This document shows positions 26,187-35,918 of a stretch of DNA of 64,000 nt, one piece after another. The notes under the pieces were generated by a model that saw only the letters and a list, made by a program, of their open reading frames with translations, was not told the DNA's origin and ran no database searches. The first letter of the stretch is position 1; each line of letters opens with the position of its first letter. The stretch covers positions 112,612-176,611 of the forward strand of contig DATKPC010000041.1 of assembly GCA_035524275.1 (NCBI GenBank). The letters run 5' to 3'. The translations under genes and the position numbers were made by a program. The stretch comes from DATKPC01 sp035524275 (lineage in GTDB: Bacteria > Pseudomonadota > Gammaproteobacteria > Burkholderiales > Burkholderiaceae_F).

Positions 26187-27472
26187 GCGGCGTCCTTGCG
26201 CGCGAAAAGCTCGCGGAATACCGGCCAGATGTCGCCGCGCCCATGCACCTTGCGCCGCGAGAAGGCTTCGCTATCGATCGCGTCGTACGCGCCCCACAGG
26301 TCCGACGGACGGTTGAACCAGCCGCCCTGCCCGGGGATGTCGACGTAGGCGTAGTAGCGGACCAGCGGAAGGATCCGTTCGTCGAGGAAGCCGGCGCTCG
26401 CGCGGCCGTCGCTGTCGGTGCAGTCGCCGTCCGACGCCTGCGCGACATACACGTTCCAGTCCGGCCCGCCGTAGCGGGTCTCGACGATCTGGTGCGCCAG
26501 TTCCAGCGCCGGCAGGACGAGCGTCCCGCCGGACCGCGGGTCGTGGAAGAAGGTCTCCTCGTCGACTTCCTCGGCGGTCTCCGTATGCCGCACGAAGACG
26601 ACCTCGACCTGGCCGTACTTGCGCTCCAGGAACAGGTAGAGCAGGGCGAAGAACCGCTTGGCCAGGTCCTTCTTGCGCTCGTCCATCGAGCCGGAGACGT
26701 CCATCAGGCACAGCATCACCGCGCGCGCCGCCGGCGCCGGGCTCGGGGCGCGCGCCCGGTAACGGCGGTCGATGTCCTCGAGGAACGGCAGCTGGGTCTT
26801 GTGCCGCCGCAGCCGCTCGATCTCGTCGCGCAGTTCGGCACGAGCCTCCGGCTCGCAGCCGGCGAGCTCGTCCTCCAGTTCGTCGATGCGCCGCTGCACC
26901 GAGCCGCGCAGCGCGATCCGGCGCGCGATCGACATGCGCACGGTCATCGCCGGTGACAGGTTTCCGGGGACGCCGTCGCGGCTGTAGCCGGCCCGCCGGC
27001 TGCGCTCCAGCGTCACGTCGCCGAAGCGGGTCCGCTCCAGGTTCGGCAGTTCCAGGTCGTCGAAGAACAGCGCGAGGAACTCCTCGCGCGAGAGCGCGAA
27101 CGCGAACGAGTCGCGGCCTTCGCCCTCGCCCGGATCGGAGCCGTCGCCCTGGCCCTGGCCGCCGCCATCCGGACGGTTGATCGTATCGCCGGGGATGTAG
27201 TCGCGATTGCCCGGAAGGACGAAGTCGCGGTTCCCGGTCCGCTCGTCGTGTCGAAGAAACGGCTCGGCGAGGCCGCGGCCCGGAATGGTCACGCGGCCGC
27301 CGCGGCCGAGGTCGGTGATCGACCGCTTGGAGAACTCCTCGTCGGCGGCGCGCTTGATCTCGTCCTTGAAGCGCCGGATGAATCGCTCGCGATTCACCGC
27401 GCCACGACCGGCCGGGTCGGAGCGCCGGTCGACGATCCGGGTGGATGCGACGCGAACGATCGGATCCGTCAT
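26183..27472 (-). CDS. DUF444 / YeaH family VWA-domain protein
   Basis: A 429-residue protein with a basic N-terminal half and a C-terminal von Willebrand A-like domain. The metal-ion site starts with LMDVSGSMDERKKD. YeaH partners the PrkA kinase in stress signalling, but its activity is not known. A Gly/Asp/Glu-rich linker near residues 95-115 follows the N-terminal domain. The ATG has a GGAGGAA site. It lies 64 bases after prkA and overlaps spoVR. Confidence 0.93.
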   Translation of the reverse strand: MTDPIVRVASTRIVDRRSDPAGRGAVNRERFIRRFKDEIKRAADEEFSKRSITDLGRGGRVTIPGRGLAEPFLRHDERTGNRDFVLPGNRDYIPGDTINRPDGGGQGQGDGSDPGEGEGRDSFAFALSREEFLALFFDDLELPNLERTRFGDVTLERSRRAGYSRDGVPGNLSPAMTVRMSIARRIALRGSVQRRIDELEDELAGCEPEARAELRDEIERLRRHKTQLPFLEDIDRRYRARAPSPAPAARAVMLCLMDVSGSMDERKKDLAKRFFALLYLFLERKYGQVEVVFVRHTETAEEVDEETFFHDPRSGGTLVLPALELAHQIVETRYGGPDWNVYVAQASDGDCTDSDGRASAGFLDERILPLVRYYAYVDIPGQGGWFNRPSDLWGAYDAIDSEAFSRRKVHGRGDIWPVFRELFARKDAA

Positions 27473-27536
27473 CGTTGCGTTCCTCCAGGCGGGGGTCAGC
27501 GCCCGGCGCCGCGCGCCCGCCCCGTGTCGACGGCGC

Positions 27537-29489
27537 TCACGACTGCGCCGACTTCTTGAAGTGCATGTACCAGTCGACCAGCCGCCGCACCTGCTTCTCC
27601 GTGTACCCGCGCGCGACCATCCGCGAGACGAACGACTTGTGCCGCTCGTCGAGTTCCGTCGAGCCCTTGGCCTCGAAGGAGATCACCGGCAGGATGTCCT
27701 CGGTCTTCGAGAACATCCGCTTCTCGATCACCACGCGCAGTTTCTCGTAGCTCGTCCAGTGCGGGTTCTTGCCGTGGGCGCGCGCGCGCAGCACGAAGTT
27801 GACGACCTCGTTGCGGAAGTCCTTCGGGTTCGAGATCCCGGCCGGCTTCTCGATCTTCTCGAGTTCGGAGTTGAGGGCCTCGCGCGAGTACTGCATCCCG
27901 GTATCCGGATCGCGCCAGTCCTCGTCGAGCAGCCACTTGTCCGCGTACGTCACGTAGCGATCGAAGAGGTTCTGCCCGTATTCGCCGTAGGCGTCGAGGT
28001 AGCTCATCTGGAGTTCCTTCTCCAGGAACTCCGCGAAGCGCGGGATGACCCACTCCTTGATGTGGGAGCGCAGCCGCCGCTTGTATTCGTCCGGGATGTC
28101 TTCCTTCGTCAGGCGCTCCTCCAGCACGACCAGGAGGTTCACCGGGTCGGCCGCGATCTCCGAGGGGTCGCGGTTGAACGCGGCCGAGATCGTCTTGAAC
28201 GCCCAGCGCGTCGATAGCCCGGAGAAGCCCTCGACGTTGCCGGCGTCGTCGCGGTACTCCTTCACGCTCTTCGCGCGCGGATCGATGTCCTTCAGGTTCT
28301 CGCCGTTGTACGCGCGCTGCTTGCTGTAGACGGTCGAATTCTCCGGCACGGTCAGGCGCGACAACACGCAGAACTCGGCCAGCGTGTGCAGCGTCTGCGG
28401 CGCGCAGGGCGCGCCCGACAGGCTGGAGGACTTCAGCATCTTGTCGTAGATGCGGATTTCCTCGTCGACGCGCAGGCAGTACGGGACCTTGACGAGGTAG
28501 ACGCGGTCGATGAAGGCCTCGTTGTCCTTGTTGTTGCGGAACTTGAGCCATTCGGCCTCGTTCGAGTGCGCCATGATGAAGCCGGAGAACGGCATCGCCG
28601 GCAGCGCCTCGGTACCCTTGAAATTGCCCTCCTGCGTCGCCGTCAGGATCGGATTGAGCACCTTCAGCGGCGCCTTGAACATCTCGACGAACTCGACGCA
28701 GCGCGCGGAGCCGAGGCACAGCGCCCCCGAATAGCTGTACGCGTCGGGGTCGTCCTGCGCGAAGCGCTCCAGCATCCGCAAGTCGATCTTGCCGACGAGC
28801 GTCGAGATGTCCTGCGTGTTCTCGTCGCCCGGCTCCGTCTTGACGATGCCGACCTGGTTGAGGACCGACGGCAGGACGCGCACGACGCGGAAGCGGCTGA
28901 CGTCGCCGTGGTATTCCTTCAGGCGCTTGAGCGCCCACGGGCTGGCCAGCCCGGTCAGCGAGCGGCGTGGTATCCCGTAGCGATCCTCGAGCATCGGGCC
29001 GAACCGGTCGCGATCGAAGAGGCCGAGCGGCGACTCCAGCAGCGGGGAGACCCGCCCGCTCGCCGAGTCCTTGAGCGCGTAGATCGGGAACTGCTCGCAC
29101 AGCTTCTTGATCTTCTCGGCCAGCGACGACTTGCCGCCGCCGACGGGGCCGAGGAGATACAGGACCTGCTTGCGCTCCTCCAGTCCCTGCGCCGCGTGCA
29201 GGAAATAGGAGTAGAGCGACATCAGCGTGTCCTCCATCCCGTGGAACTCGGAGAACGTGTCCCAGGTCTGAATGACGCGGTTCTGGAAGATCCGCGACAG
29301 CCGCGGATCTTCCGCGGTGTTCAGGAGCTTGGGCTTCCCGATCGCCTCCAGGACGCACTCGTGGGCGGAGAAGTAGGCGCTGCGGTCCTTCTTGCAGAGC
29401 TGCAAGTAGTCCTCCAGGCCTATCTCCTCGTCCTGCGACTTGACGAAGGCGTCGCGAAAGGCCGAAAAGACTTCGGTCGGTGCGCTCAT
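27537..29489 (-). CDS. PrkA/YeaG family serine kinase-AAA protein
   Basis: A 650-residue protein with a PrkA AAA-type N-terminal domain containing the Walker A motif GPVGGGKSS and a C-terminal PrkA kinase-like domain. In E. coli the homologue YeaG is a stress kinase induced under nitrogen starvation and affecting metabolic adaptation. AGGAGG precedes the ATG. A strong sigma-54 promoter match lies about 160 bases upstream, matching nitrogen- or stress-linked control. It begins the prkA-yeaH-spoVR operon. Confidence 0.95.
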   Translation of the reverse strand: MSAPTEVFSAFRDAFVKSQDEEIGLEDYLQLCKKDRSAYFSAHECVLEAIGKPKLLNTAEDPRLSRIFQNRVIQTWDTFSEFHGMEDTLMSLYSYFLHAAQGLEERKQVLYLLGPVGGGKSSLAEKIKKLCEQFPIYALKDSASGRVSPLLESPLGLFDRDRFGPMLEDRYGIPRRSLTGLASPWALKRLKEYHGDVSRFRVVRVLPSVLNQVGIVKTEPGDENTQDISTLVGKIDLRMLERFAQDDPDAYSYSGALCLGSARCVEFVEMFKAPLKVLNPILTATQEGNFKGTEALPAMPFSGFIMAHSNEAEWLKFRNNKDNEAFIDRVYLVKVPYCLRVDEEIRIYDKMLKSSSLSGAPCAPQTLHTLAEFCVLSRLTVPENSTVYSKQRAYNGENLKDIDPRAKSVKEYRDDAGNVEGFSGLSTRWAFKTISAAFNRDPSEIAADPVNLLVVLEERLTKEDIPDEYKRRLRSHIKEWVIPRFAEFLEKELQMSYLDAYGEYGQNLFDRYVTYADKWLLDEDWRDPDTGMQYSREALNSELEKIEKPAGISNPKDFRNEVVNFVLRARAHGKNPHWTSYEKLRVVIEKRMFSKTEDILPVISFEAKGSTELDERHKSFVSRMVARGYTEKQVRRLVDWYMHFKKSAQS

Positions 29490-29819
29490 CGATCCTCCTG
29501 TGCGGCGCGGCGCCGCGTCACGAGTACAAAAACGCTTTCAAGCCAGAGTAGGCCGACAAGGCCGGCCCGATTGTTTGAAAAGTGCGCGATTCGACGTCCA
29601 GATGCAAGTTCCACCGATGACCCTGCGCATGACTTCGACAAGGCATTTCGTGCAATGTTTATGCCATTGAGGGAAAAAAAACATCCCGAGGCGACGGGCG
29701 GCGGTTTCGCACCTACCGCGAGGAGGCGGCGACCGTCAGGATCGCCGCGCGCAGCACTTGCATGGTCGGGCGGCAGGCGGAACGCGGCGCGCCATCGCGC
29801 GGTCATCTTACGTCCGCGG
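29490..29819. other. 330-base intergenic region, A/T-richer, no gene supported
   Basis: This gap between prkA and the DUF2909 gene is richer in A/T than its neighbours and contains an A8 run (29674-29681) and the sigma-54 site. A 106-codon minus-strand frame fills it but has no family signature and overlaps the promoter, so I do not call it a gene. Confidence 0.6.
29651..29666 (-). promoter_or_regulatory. Sigma-54 (RpoN) promoter for prkA-yeaH-spoVR
   Basis: Read on the minus strand the site is TGGCATAAACATTGCA. It has the invariant GG and GC separated by exactly ten bases and the full TTGCA -12 element, with one or two differences from consensus in the -24 part. Transcription would begin near 29640, about 150 bases before prkA. 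A T-tract (29681-29674 on this strand) lies just upstream. No activator site was identified. Confidence 0.75.
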
Positions 29820-30017
29820 TCAGTAGCTGTGCGGATGGATCCAGCCCATGTAGTAGCCGAACCAGATGAAGGCGATCAGCGCGGCGGACACCGCGACGCG
29901 CAGGCGCAACAGGTTCAGCATGCGGTCGCTGCGGCCGCGGTCGCGCATCAGCGAGACGAGCGCGGCACCGAGAACGGCGACAATCGCGACGAGGACGACT
30001 CCGATGATGGGCTTCAC
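29820..30017 (-). CDS. DUF2909 twin-transmembrane small protein
   Basis: A 65-residue protein consisting of two membrane helices (about 3-23 and 41-59) joined by a basic loop (RDRGRSDR). Such twin-transmembrane proteins lie between coxC and SURF1, on the opposite strand, in many Burkholderiales. It starts with GTG 30017. The role is unknown, presumably oxidase biogenesis. It diverges from the SURF1 gene 32 bases away. Confidence 0.82.
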   Translation of the reverse strand: MKPIIGVVLVAIVAVLGAALVSLMRDRGRSDRMLNLLRLRVAVSAALIAFIWFGYYMGWIHPHSY

Positions 30018-30049
30018 GCCGTGACGAACACCATGAACGTCATTTCATT

Positions 30050-30853
30050 ATGACACCGGCCAACGAGCTGAAGGCGCCGCGAGGCGCGCCACGATGGCGC
30101 GCCGCCGTGCCGGCGATCGCGGCGCTCGCCGGCATCGTCGCGACGATCGCGCTCGGCAACTGGCAGACGCGGCGCGCCGAGATCAAGCTGGCCCTTGCCG
30201 CGCAATGGGATTCCGCGATCGCCGCGCCGGTGCGCGAGCTGACCGCGGGTGCCGCGGCGGGCGGGGAAGTCCGTCCGCCGGCGCGCGTGCGTGCGCACGG
30301 CCGATTCCGAAACGAACTCAGCGTCTGGCTCGACAATCGGATGCAGGATGGGCGCGCCGGCTTCTGGCTCGTCACGCCGCTCGACATCGGCGGCATCTGC
30401 GTCCTCGTCAATCGCGGCTGGGCGCCGCGCAATCCCGTCGATCGCGCGAAGCTCCCGGACGTCGTCATGCCGCGCGGCGAGGTCGAGGTCGAGGGGCTCG
30501 CGCTCGCGGAGTTTCCGCGGCTGTTCGAACTCGGGCGGCCCGCCGGGGCGCGGCTGCCCGCGATTTGGCAGAATTTCGACCTCGCGGCGTATCGCGAGGC
30601 GAGCGGCCTGCGCGTCGCGTCGTTCGTCGTCGAGGAGACCGGTCCGGTGGACGATGGCGCGGCCATCGGCGCCGAACGCCCCGCGAACGACGGACTCGTG
30701 CGCAACTGGTCGCGGCCCGACTACGGCGTGCAGATGCACCGCGGATACGCCCTGCAGTGGTATGCGATGGCGGCGATGATCGCGATCCTTGCGCTCGTCG
30801 TCGGCCTTCGACGCGCATCCGCGCGAAAAACATCGAGAAGGCACGCGCCATGA
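30050..30853 (+). CDS. SURF1 family oxidase assembly protein
   Basis: A 267-residue protein with two membrane helices, one N-terminal (about 18-36) and one C-terminal (about 235-253), flanking a periplasmic domain: the SURF1 topology. Family motifs are LGNWQTRRAEIK, GFWLVTPL, VLVNRGWAP and the C-terminal HRGYALQWYAMA. It helps place heme a in subunit I. Its stop overlaps the next ATG. Confidence 0.93.
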   Translation: MTPANELKAPRGAPRWRAAVPAIAALAGIVATIALGNWQTRRAEIKLALAAQWDSAIAAPVRELTAGAAAGGEVRPPARVRAHGRFRNELSVWLDNRMQDGRAGFWLVTPLDIGGICVLVNRGWAPRNPVDRAKLPDVVMPRGEVEVEGLALAEFPRLFELGRPAGARLPAIWQNFDLAAYREASGLRVASFVVEETGPVDDGAAIGAERPANDGLVRNWSRPDYGVQMHRGYALQWYAMAAMIAILALVVGLRRASARKTSRRHAP

Positions 30854-31473
30854 ATGTTCCCGCTGGCCCGTCCGGGGCCGCCATCGCCGCGCCGCCGCGC
30901 CGCCGGCGCCTCCTGCTCCTGGTCTTTCTCGTCTGCGCCGCGCCGGTCATCGCGTCGTATCTTGCGTACTACCGCTTCCCGCCGGCGGGCCGGACGAACT
31001 ATGGTGCACTCGTCGAGCCGCAGCGTCCGCTGGCGACGCTCGCGTTGCGCGGTCCCGACGGCGGGCCGCTCGACCTGTCGTCGTGGCGCGGCCACTGGGT
31101 CATGCTGCAGGTCGACGCCGCGGCGTGCGCGGCGGACTGCCGAAGGAAGCTCTGGGACATGCGGCAATTGAGGCTGACGACGGGCAAGGATCGCGATCGC
31201 GTGCTGCGCGCCTGGCTCGTGACCGACGCGGCCCCGATCGACGCGGACCTGCAGCGCGAGTTCGAAGGGACGGACATCCGGCGGGCCGACGCGGCGACGG
31301 TCGCGGCGACGATCGACTCGGCGGCGCCGGCGGGCGCATCCGGAAGCGCTTCCCGGTTCATCTGGCTGGTGGATCCGGGCGGCAACCTGATGCTGCGCTG
31401 GCCCGCCGACGGCGACCCGAACCGCATGAAGCGCGACCTGCTTCGGCTGCTCGCGGCTTCCTCGATCGGATGA
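30850..31473 (+). CDS. Sco-like thioredoxin-fold membrane protein of the oxidase cluster
   Basis: A 207-residue protein with an N-terminal helix (about 20-40) and a periplasmic thioredoxin-like domain. The Sco-type CX3C pair is C93-AAD-C97, but the copper-binding histidine that Sco proteins carry downstream is not evident (the region reads RFIWLVDPGGN). It may therefore act as a thiol reductant for CuA assembly rather than a copper carrier; this is inference. It is coupled to SURF1 by an ATGA overlap and precedes ctaA. Confidence 0.8.
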   Translation: MNVPAGPSGAAIAAPPRRRRLLLLVFLVCAAPVIASYLAYYRFPPAGRTNYGALVEPQRPLATLALRGPDGGPLDLSSWRGHWVMLQVDAAACAADCRRKLWDMRQLRLTTGKDRDRVLRAWLVTDAAPIDADLQREFEGTDIRRADAATVAATIDSAAPAGASGSASRFIWLVDPGGNLMLRWPADGDPNRMKRDLLRLLAASSIG

Positions 31474-31546
31474 GCGCGCCGTTCGCGGCGAGGGACGCCG
31501 CATCATGTCGTCCGGCCCCCGCGCGAAGACAGGAAGGCAGGGATCC

Positions 31547-32746
31547 ATGGGCATGACAACGGCCGAGCGCGGTGCGCTTGCGCTTGCGGCGCTCGCCGTC
31601 ATGCTGGTCGCGGCGGCCCTCGTCGGCACGCGGCGCGATCGCCTGCAGCGGCTGGCGATCGTGACGACCGTCCTGACGTTCGTGCTCGTCGTCTTCGGCG
31701 CCTACGTCAGGCTCAACGACGCGGGGCTCGGCTGCCCGGACTGGCCCGGCTGCTACGGCAATTTCACGCCGGACCAGGCGAGCGACGCGATCCAGGCGGC
31801 GCAGGCGCAGAACCCGGCGGGCCCGGTGAGCCTGCCCAAGGCGTGGAAGGAGATGCTCCACCGCTACCTCGCGATGCTCGTCGGCTGTTTCATCGTCGCG
31901 CTGGCGATCGCCGCCTGGCGTTCGCGACGCCGTTTCGACGCGCCGTACGGACTTGCGATGTCCGCGCTGGCGGTCGTCGTGCTGCAGGGCGCGTTCGGTG
32001 CGCTGACCGTGACGCTGCTCCTGAAGCCGGCGATCGTCACGACGCATCTGGCGGGCGGCTTGACCGTCCTCGCGCTGCTCGCGCTGACCGCGCGGCGGCT
32101 CGGTCCGGCGCCCGCGGTCGACGCGGGCGGGCGGCGGGCGCTGCGTGGCCCGGCGACGCTGGCGGCCGCGGCGCTGCTGGTGCAGATCCTGCTCGGCGGA
32201 TGGGTCAGCACCAACTATGCCGCGGCAGCGTGCGGCGACCTGCCGCTGTGCCAGGACCACCTGGCGCCGCAGGCGGACTTCGCGACGGCATTCAATCCTT
32301 TTCGCGAACTCGGGCGCACGGCGAGCGGAGCGAACCTGCCCTTGCCGGCACTGACGGCGATCCACATGGCGCATCGCGGTTTCGCGATCGTCGCGTTCGC
32401 CGCGTTGATCGCCTTGGCGTGGCGCGCCGGGCGGACACGCGGCAGCGGAGCGCTGGGCGTGGCGCTGGCGCTCGCCGTGTGCGTCCAGGTCGCGCTGGGC
32501 ATCGGCATCGTCGCCGCGATGTCGCCGGACCACCTCGCGATCGCGTCTCAACTCGCCGTTGCCGCGGGGCACAACGCCGGCGCCGCCGTGCTGGTCGTCC
32601 TGCTGACGATGCTAAACTTCCACGCTTGGTCATCAGGCGATGTTCGCGCGGTGGACCCCGGCGGTTCGCACTCCGGCGAACCGGACCCTGCTCGCGACCG
32701 TCGCGCCCGCCTCGCCCCGGACGCGACCGCGCCTGCGGCCACGTGA
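31547..32746 (+). CDS. ctaA: Heme A synthase (COX15/CtaA)
   Basis: Converts heme O to heme A. The 399-residue protein has eight predicted membrane helices. Candidate heme-ligand histidines are in EMLHRYLAM, TTHLAGG, HMAHRGF and AAGHNAG, and the conserved Cys pair is in GCPDWPGCYG. ATG 31547 is chosen for the upstream AGGAAGG; ATGs at 31505 and 31553 are alternatives. The C-terminus is a long Asp/Pro/Arg-rich tail. ctaB follows after 52 bases. Confidence 0.93.
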   Translation: MGMTTAERGALALAALAVMLVAAALVGTRRDRLQRLAIVTTVLTFVLVVFGAYVRLNDAGLGCPDWPGCYGNFTPDQASDAIQAAQAQNPAGPVSLPKAWKEMLHRYLAMLVGCFIVALAIAAWRSRRRFDAPYGLAMSALAVVVLQGAFGALTVTLLLKPAIVTTHLAGGLTVLALLALTARRLGPAPAVDAGGRRALRGPATLAAAALLVQILLGGWVSTNYAAAACGDLPLCQDHLAPQADFATAFNPFRELGRTASGANLPLPALTAIHMAHRGFAIVAFAALIALAWRAGRTRGSGALGVALALAVCVQVALGIGIVAAMSPDHLAIASQLAVAAGHNAGAAVLVVLLTMLNFHAWSSGDVRAVDPGGSHSGEPDPARDRRARLAPDATAPAAT

Positions 32747-32798
32747 TGGATCGCTTCGCAACGGATCGGTCGCTTCGCAACGAACCTCGACGCCCGGC

Positions 32799-33695
32799 AT
32801 GGATGCTTCCGTTCGACACCTTGGCGCATCTTTCCCCGATCTCGCGCGCCAGTACTGGTTGCTGACCAAGCCGCGCGTGACGCGGCTGGCGATCTTCTGC
32901 GCTGTCATCGGGATGCTGCTGGCGGCCGACAGGCTCCCGCCGCTGGATCGCGTGATCAAGGCGGTGCTCGGCATCTGGCTGCTTGCGGGATCCGCCTTCG
33001 CGGTGAATTCCCTGATCGAGCGTCACGTCGACGCGAGGATGGCGCGCACGCGGATGCGCCCGCTCGTGCGCGGCGAAATCACGCCGCTGCAGGCCCTCGT
33101 CTTCTCCGGCATCATCGGCGGCCTCGGGATGTGGGTCCTCTACGTTCTCGTCAATCCGCTGACGATGTGGCTGACGTTCGGGACGTTCGTCGGCTACGCG
33201 ATCGTCTACACGGTGCTGCTCAAGCCGCACACGCCGCAGAACATCGTGATCGGCGGCATCAGCGGGGCGATGCCGCCGGTGCTGGGTTGGGCCGCGATCA
33301 CCGGCGACGCGCCGGGGCAGGCGTGGATGCTGGCGCTGATCATCTTCGTCTGGACGCCGCCGCACTTCTGGGCTCTCGCCTTGCACCGCATCGACGACTA
33401 CCGGCGCTCCGGCCTGCCGATGCTGCCGGTGACGCACGGCGCCGACCTGACGCGGCTGCATATCCTGCTCTATACCGTGGCGCTCGTCGCCACGACGCTG
33501 CTGCCCTTCGCAACCGGCCAGAGCGGGTGGATCTACGTCGTCGCGGCGACGATCCTCGGCGCCATCTTCGTGCGCTACGCGTGGCAGCTCTACCGTCATC
33601 GCGACGACCGCGTCGCATGGCAGACATTCAAGTACTCGATCGTCTACCTGGCGGCGCTCTTCAGCGCGCTGCTGGTCGACAAGTTCCTGCGATGA
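32799..33695 (+). CDS. ctaB: Protoheme IX farnesyltransferase (heme O synthase)
   Basis: A UbiA-family prenyltransferase that attaches a farnesyl group to heme B, the step before CtaA. The 298 residues have about nine membrane helices. The prenyl-diphosphate site appears as HVDARMARTRMRPL (residues 70-83), and WTPPHFWALAL is conserved. ATG 32799 is chosen because upstream residues overlap the ctaA tail. The stop overlaps the start of the Sco gene (ATGA). Confidence 0.96.
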   Translation: MDASVRHLGASFPDLARQYWLLTKPRVTRLAIFCAVIGMLLAADRLPPLDRVIKAVLGIWLLAGSAFAVNSLIERHVDARMARTRMRPLVRGEITPLQALVFSGIIGGLGMWVLYVLVNPLTMWLTFGTFVGYAIVYTVLLKPHTPQNIVIGGISGAMPPVLGWAAITGDAPGQAWMLALIIFVWTPPHFWALALHRIDDYRRSGLPMLPVTHGADLTRLHILLYTVALVATTLLPFATGQSGWIYVVAATILGAIFVRYAWQLYRHRDDRVAWQTFKYSIVYLAALFSALLVDKFLR

Positions 33696-34291
33696 GGATT
33701 CGCCGCGCCGCCGGCGCCGCGCTGTTGGCGGCCAGCCTGTCGACGGGAATGCTCCTCGCCGGTTGCGAGCAGCAGAAGCCCGGATTCACCGCGGTCGACA
33801 TCACCGGCGCGACCTACGCCCGCGACTTCTCGCTCGTCGACGGCAGTGGCGCGACGCGCACACTGGCGGATTATCGCGGCAAGGTCGTCGCGGTCTTCTT
33901 CGGCTACACGCATTGCCCGGACGTCTGCCCGACGACCATGGCCGACCTGGCCCAGGTCAGGCAGAAGCTGGGCAACCTGGGCGGCGGGCTGCAGGTCATC
34001 TTCGTCACCCTGGACCCGGAACGCGATACCGCGCCGATGCTGGCGTCCTACGTGCCGAAGTTCGACCCCAGTTTCATTGCGCTGCGCGGCGACCCGGACC
34101 AGATCGCGCGGACCGCGAAGGAATTCAAGGTCTTCTACCAGAAGGTCGCCGGCGACAGCCCGGATTCGTACACGCTCGACCACACCGCCGGGACATACGT
34201 GTTCGACCGCGAGGGTCGGATCCGGCTCTTCATGAAGTACGGCGAGCCCGCCGCCGACGTCGAAGCGGACCTGCGGCGCCTGCTCACGTAG
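33692..34291 (+). CDS. SCO1/SenC copper chaperone lipoprotein
   Basis: A 199-residue lipoprotein: signal with lipobox LLAGC (lipidated C25), then a thioredoxin-like Sco domain with copper ligands C75 and C79 (CPDVC) and H164 (DHTAGTY). It supplies copper for the CuA site of subunit II. Last plus-strand gene of the oxidase cluster. Its 3' end overlaps the convergent unknown gene by 8 bases. Confidence 0.95.
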   Translation: MRIRRAAGAALLAASLSTGMLLAGCEQQKPGFTAVDITGATYARDFSLVDGSGATRTLADYRGKVVAVFFGYTHCPDVCPTTMADLAQVRQKLGNLGGGLQVIFVTLDPERDTAPMLASYVPKFDPSFIALRGDPDQIARTAKEFKVFYQKVAGDSPDSYTLDHTAGTYVFDREGRIRLFMKYGEPAADVEADLRRLLT

Positions 34292-34954
34292 CCGCGAGGG
34301 CTCCGGTTTCGGCGTTGACGGCCGAGCGGCTCGAAAGCCGCGGCGCATCGGCGACCGCTTCCGGATCCACGCCGAACGCCTCGCGGATCACCGGCTGCAG
34401 CGCCAGTTCGAAGCCGACGAACACGCTGGGCTCCGTGCCGAGGTAATGCTCCGCATGGTAGGTGGGTTGCCGCGGATCCAGCACCGCATGCGGCTCGAAC
34501 GGGTCGAAGACGACCGCGTCGCCGGCCGCCGCCGGCGCCCGCAATCGCAGGCGCGAGAAGGCGATCTCGCGCGCCGGACCGCGGATGCACCAGACGCCGA
34601 AGAGCACCCCGGCGAAATGCGCATCGGTATGGAAGAACGCGCCGCGGCACGCGTACCACTGCAGCGTGCGTCGCAGCGCGCCCTGCAGCGGCGACGGAAG
34701 CAGCGCCGCGATGGCGTCAAGCGCGTCCGGCGGGGGAGGACTCGGGTGTTCGTGGACCTTTCCGGTACCGCCAGGCAGCGCGTCGACGACGTAGCCCGCC
34801 GCGTCGACCAGCCCGCGCGGTGGACTTTGGAACCCGTGCCAGATGCGGCGCGCCGAGGCGCGGCTGTCCGGCGGCACCGCGGTTTCACAGCGCGCCGGGC
34901 CGGTACCCGATTCGAGGAAGCCGCGCGCCGACCGGGCGCGCGGCGATCCGCCGC

Positions 34955-34958
<4 letters not shown>
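34284..34958 (-). CDS. Unknown protein with HxD...H pattern, translationally coupled to rpoH
   Basis: I do not recognise a named family. The 224-residue product has a Pro/Arg-rich N-terminal third. Its C-terminal two thirds show HTDAHF, then about 40 residues later DPFEPHAVLDPR. An HxD...H pair with a nearby Arg is typical of iron(II)/2-oxoglutarate or cupin-like jelly-roll proteins, but this is only pattern reading. The start is a GTG that overlaps the rpoH stop (GTGA), so it should be made together with the heat-shock sigma factor. The 3' end overlaps the convergent Sco gene by 8 bases. Confidence 0.65.
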
Positions 34959-35860
<902 letters not shown>

Positions 35861-35888
35861 GCAAATTTCCTCCAGAACCATTCAGGCC

Positions 35889-35918
35889 ATGTTAGCACTC
35901 GGACATTCCGAGTGCCAA
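35889..35918 (-). promoter_or_regulatory. Candidate sigma-70 promoter of rpoH
   Basis: On the minus strand TTGGCA (35918-35913) and TAACAT (35894-35889) are separated by 18 bases. The -35 falls in one CIRCE arm and the -10 in the other, so a bound repressor would block both. The -10 matches consensus in only four of six bases. Confidence 0.5.
35892..35918 (-). promoter_or_regulatory. CIRCE element (HrcA operator) upstream of rpoH
   Basis: The sequence TTAGCACTC, nine bases, then GAGTGCCAA matches the CIRCE consensus (TTAGCACTC-N9-GAGTGCTAA) at 17 of 18 positions with the exact 9-base spacer. HrcA is a heat-sensitive repressor of chaperone genes. The element ends about 32 bases upstream of the rpoH start codon. 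Confidence 0.88.

Noticed and set aside
29486..29806. 106-codon minus-strand frame between prkA and the DUF2909 gene
   Set aside because: No family signature, and it covers the sigma-54 promoter and the A/T-rich leader.
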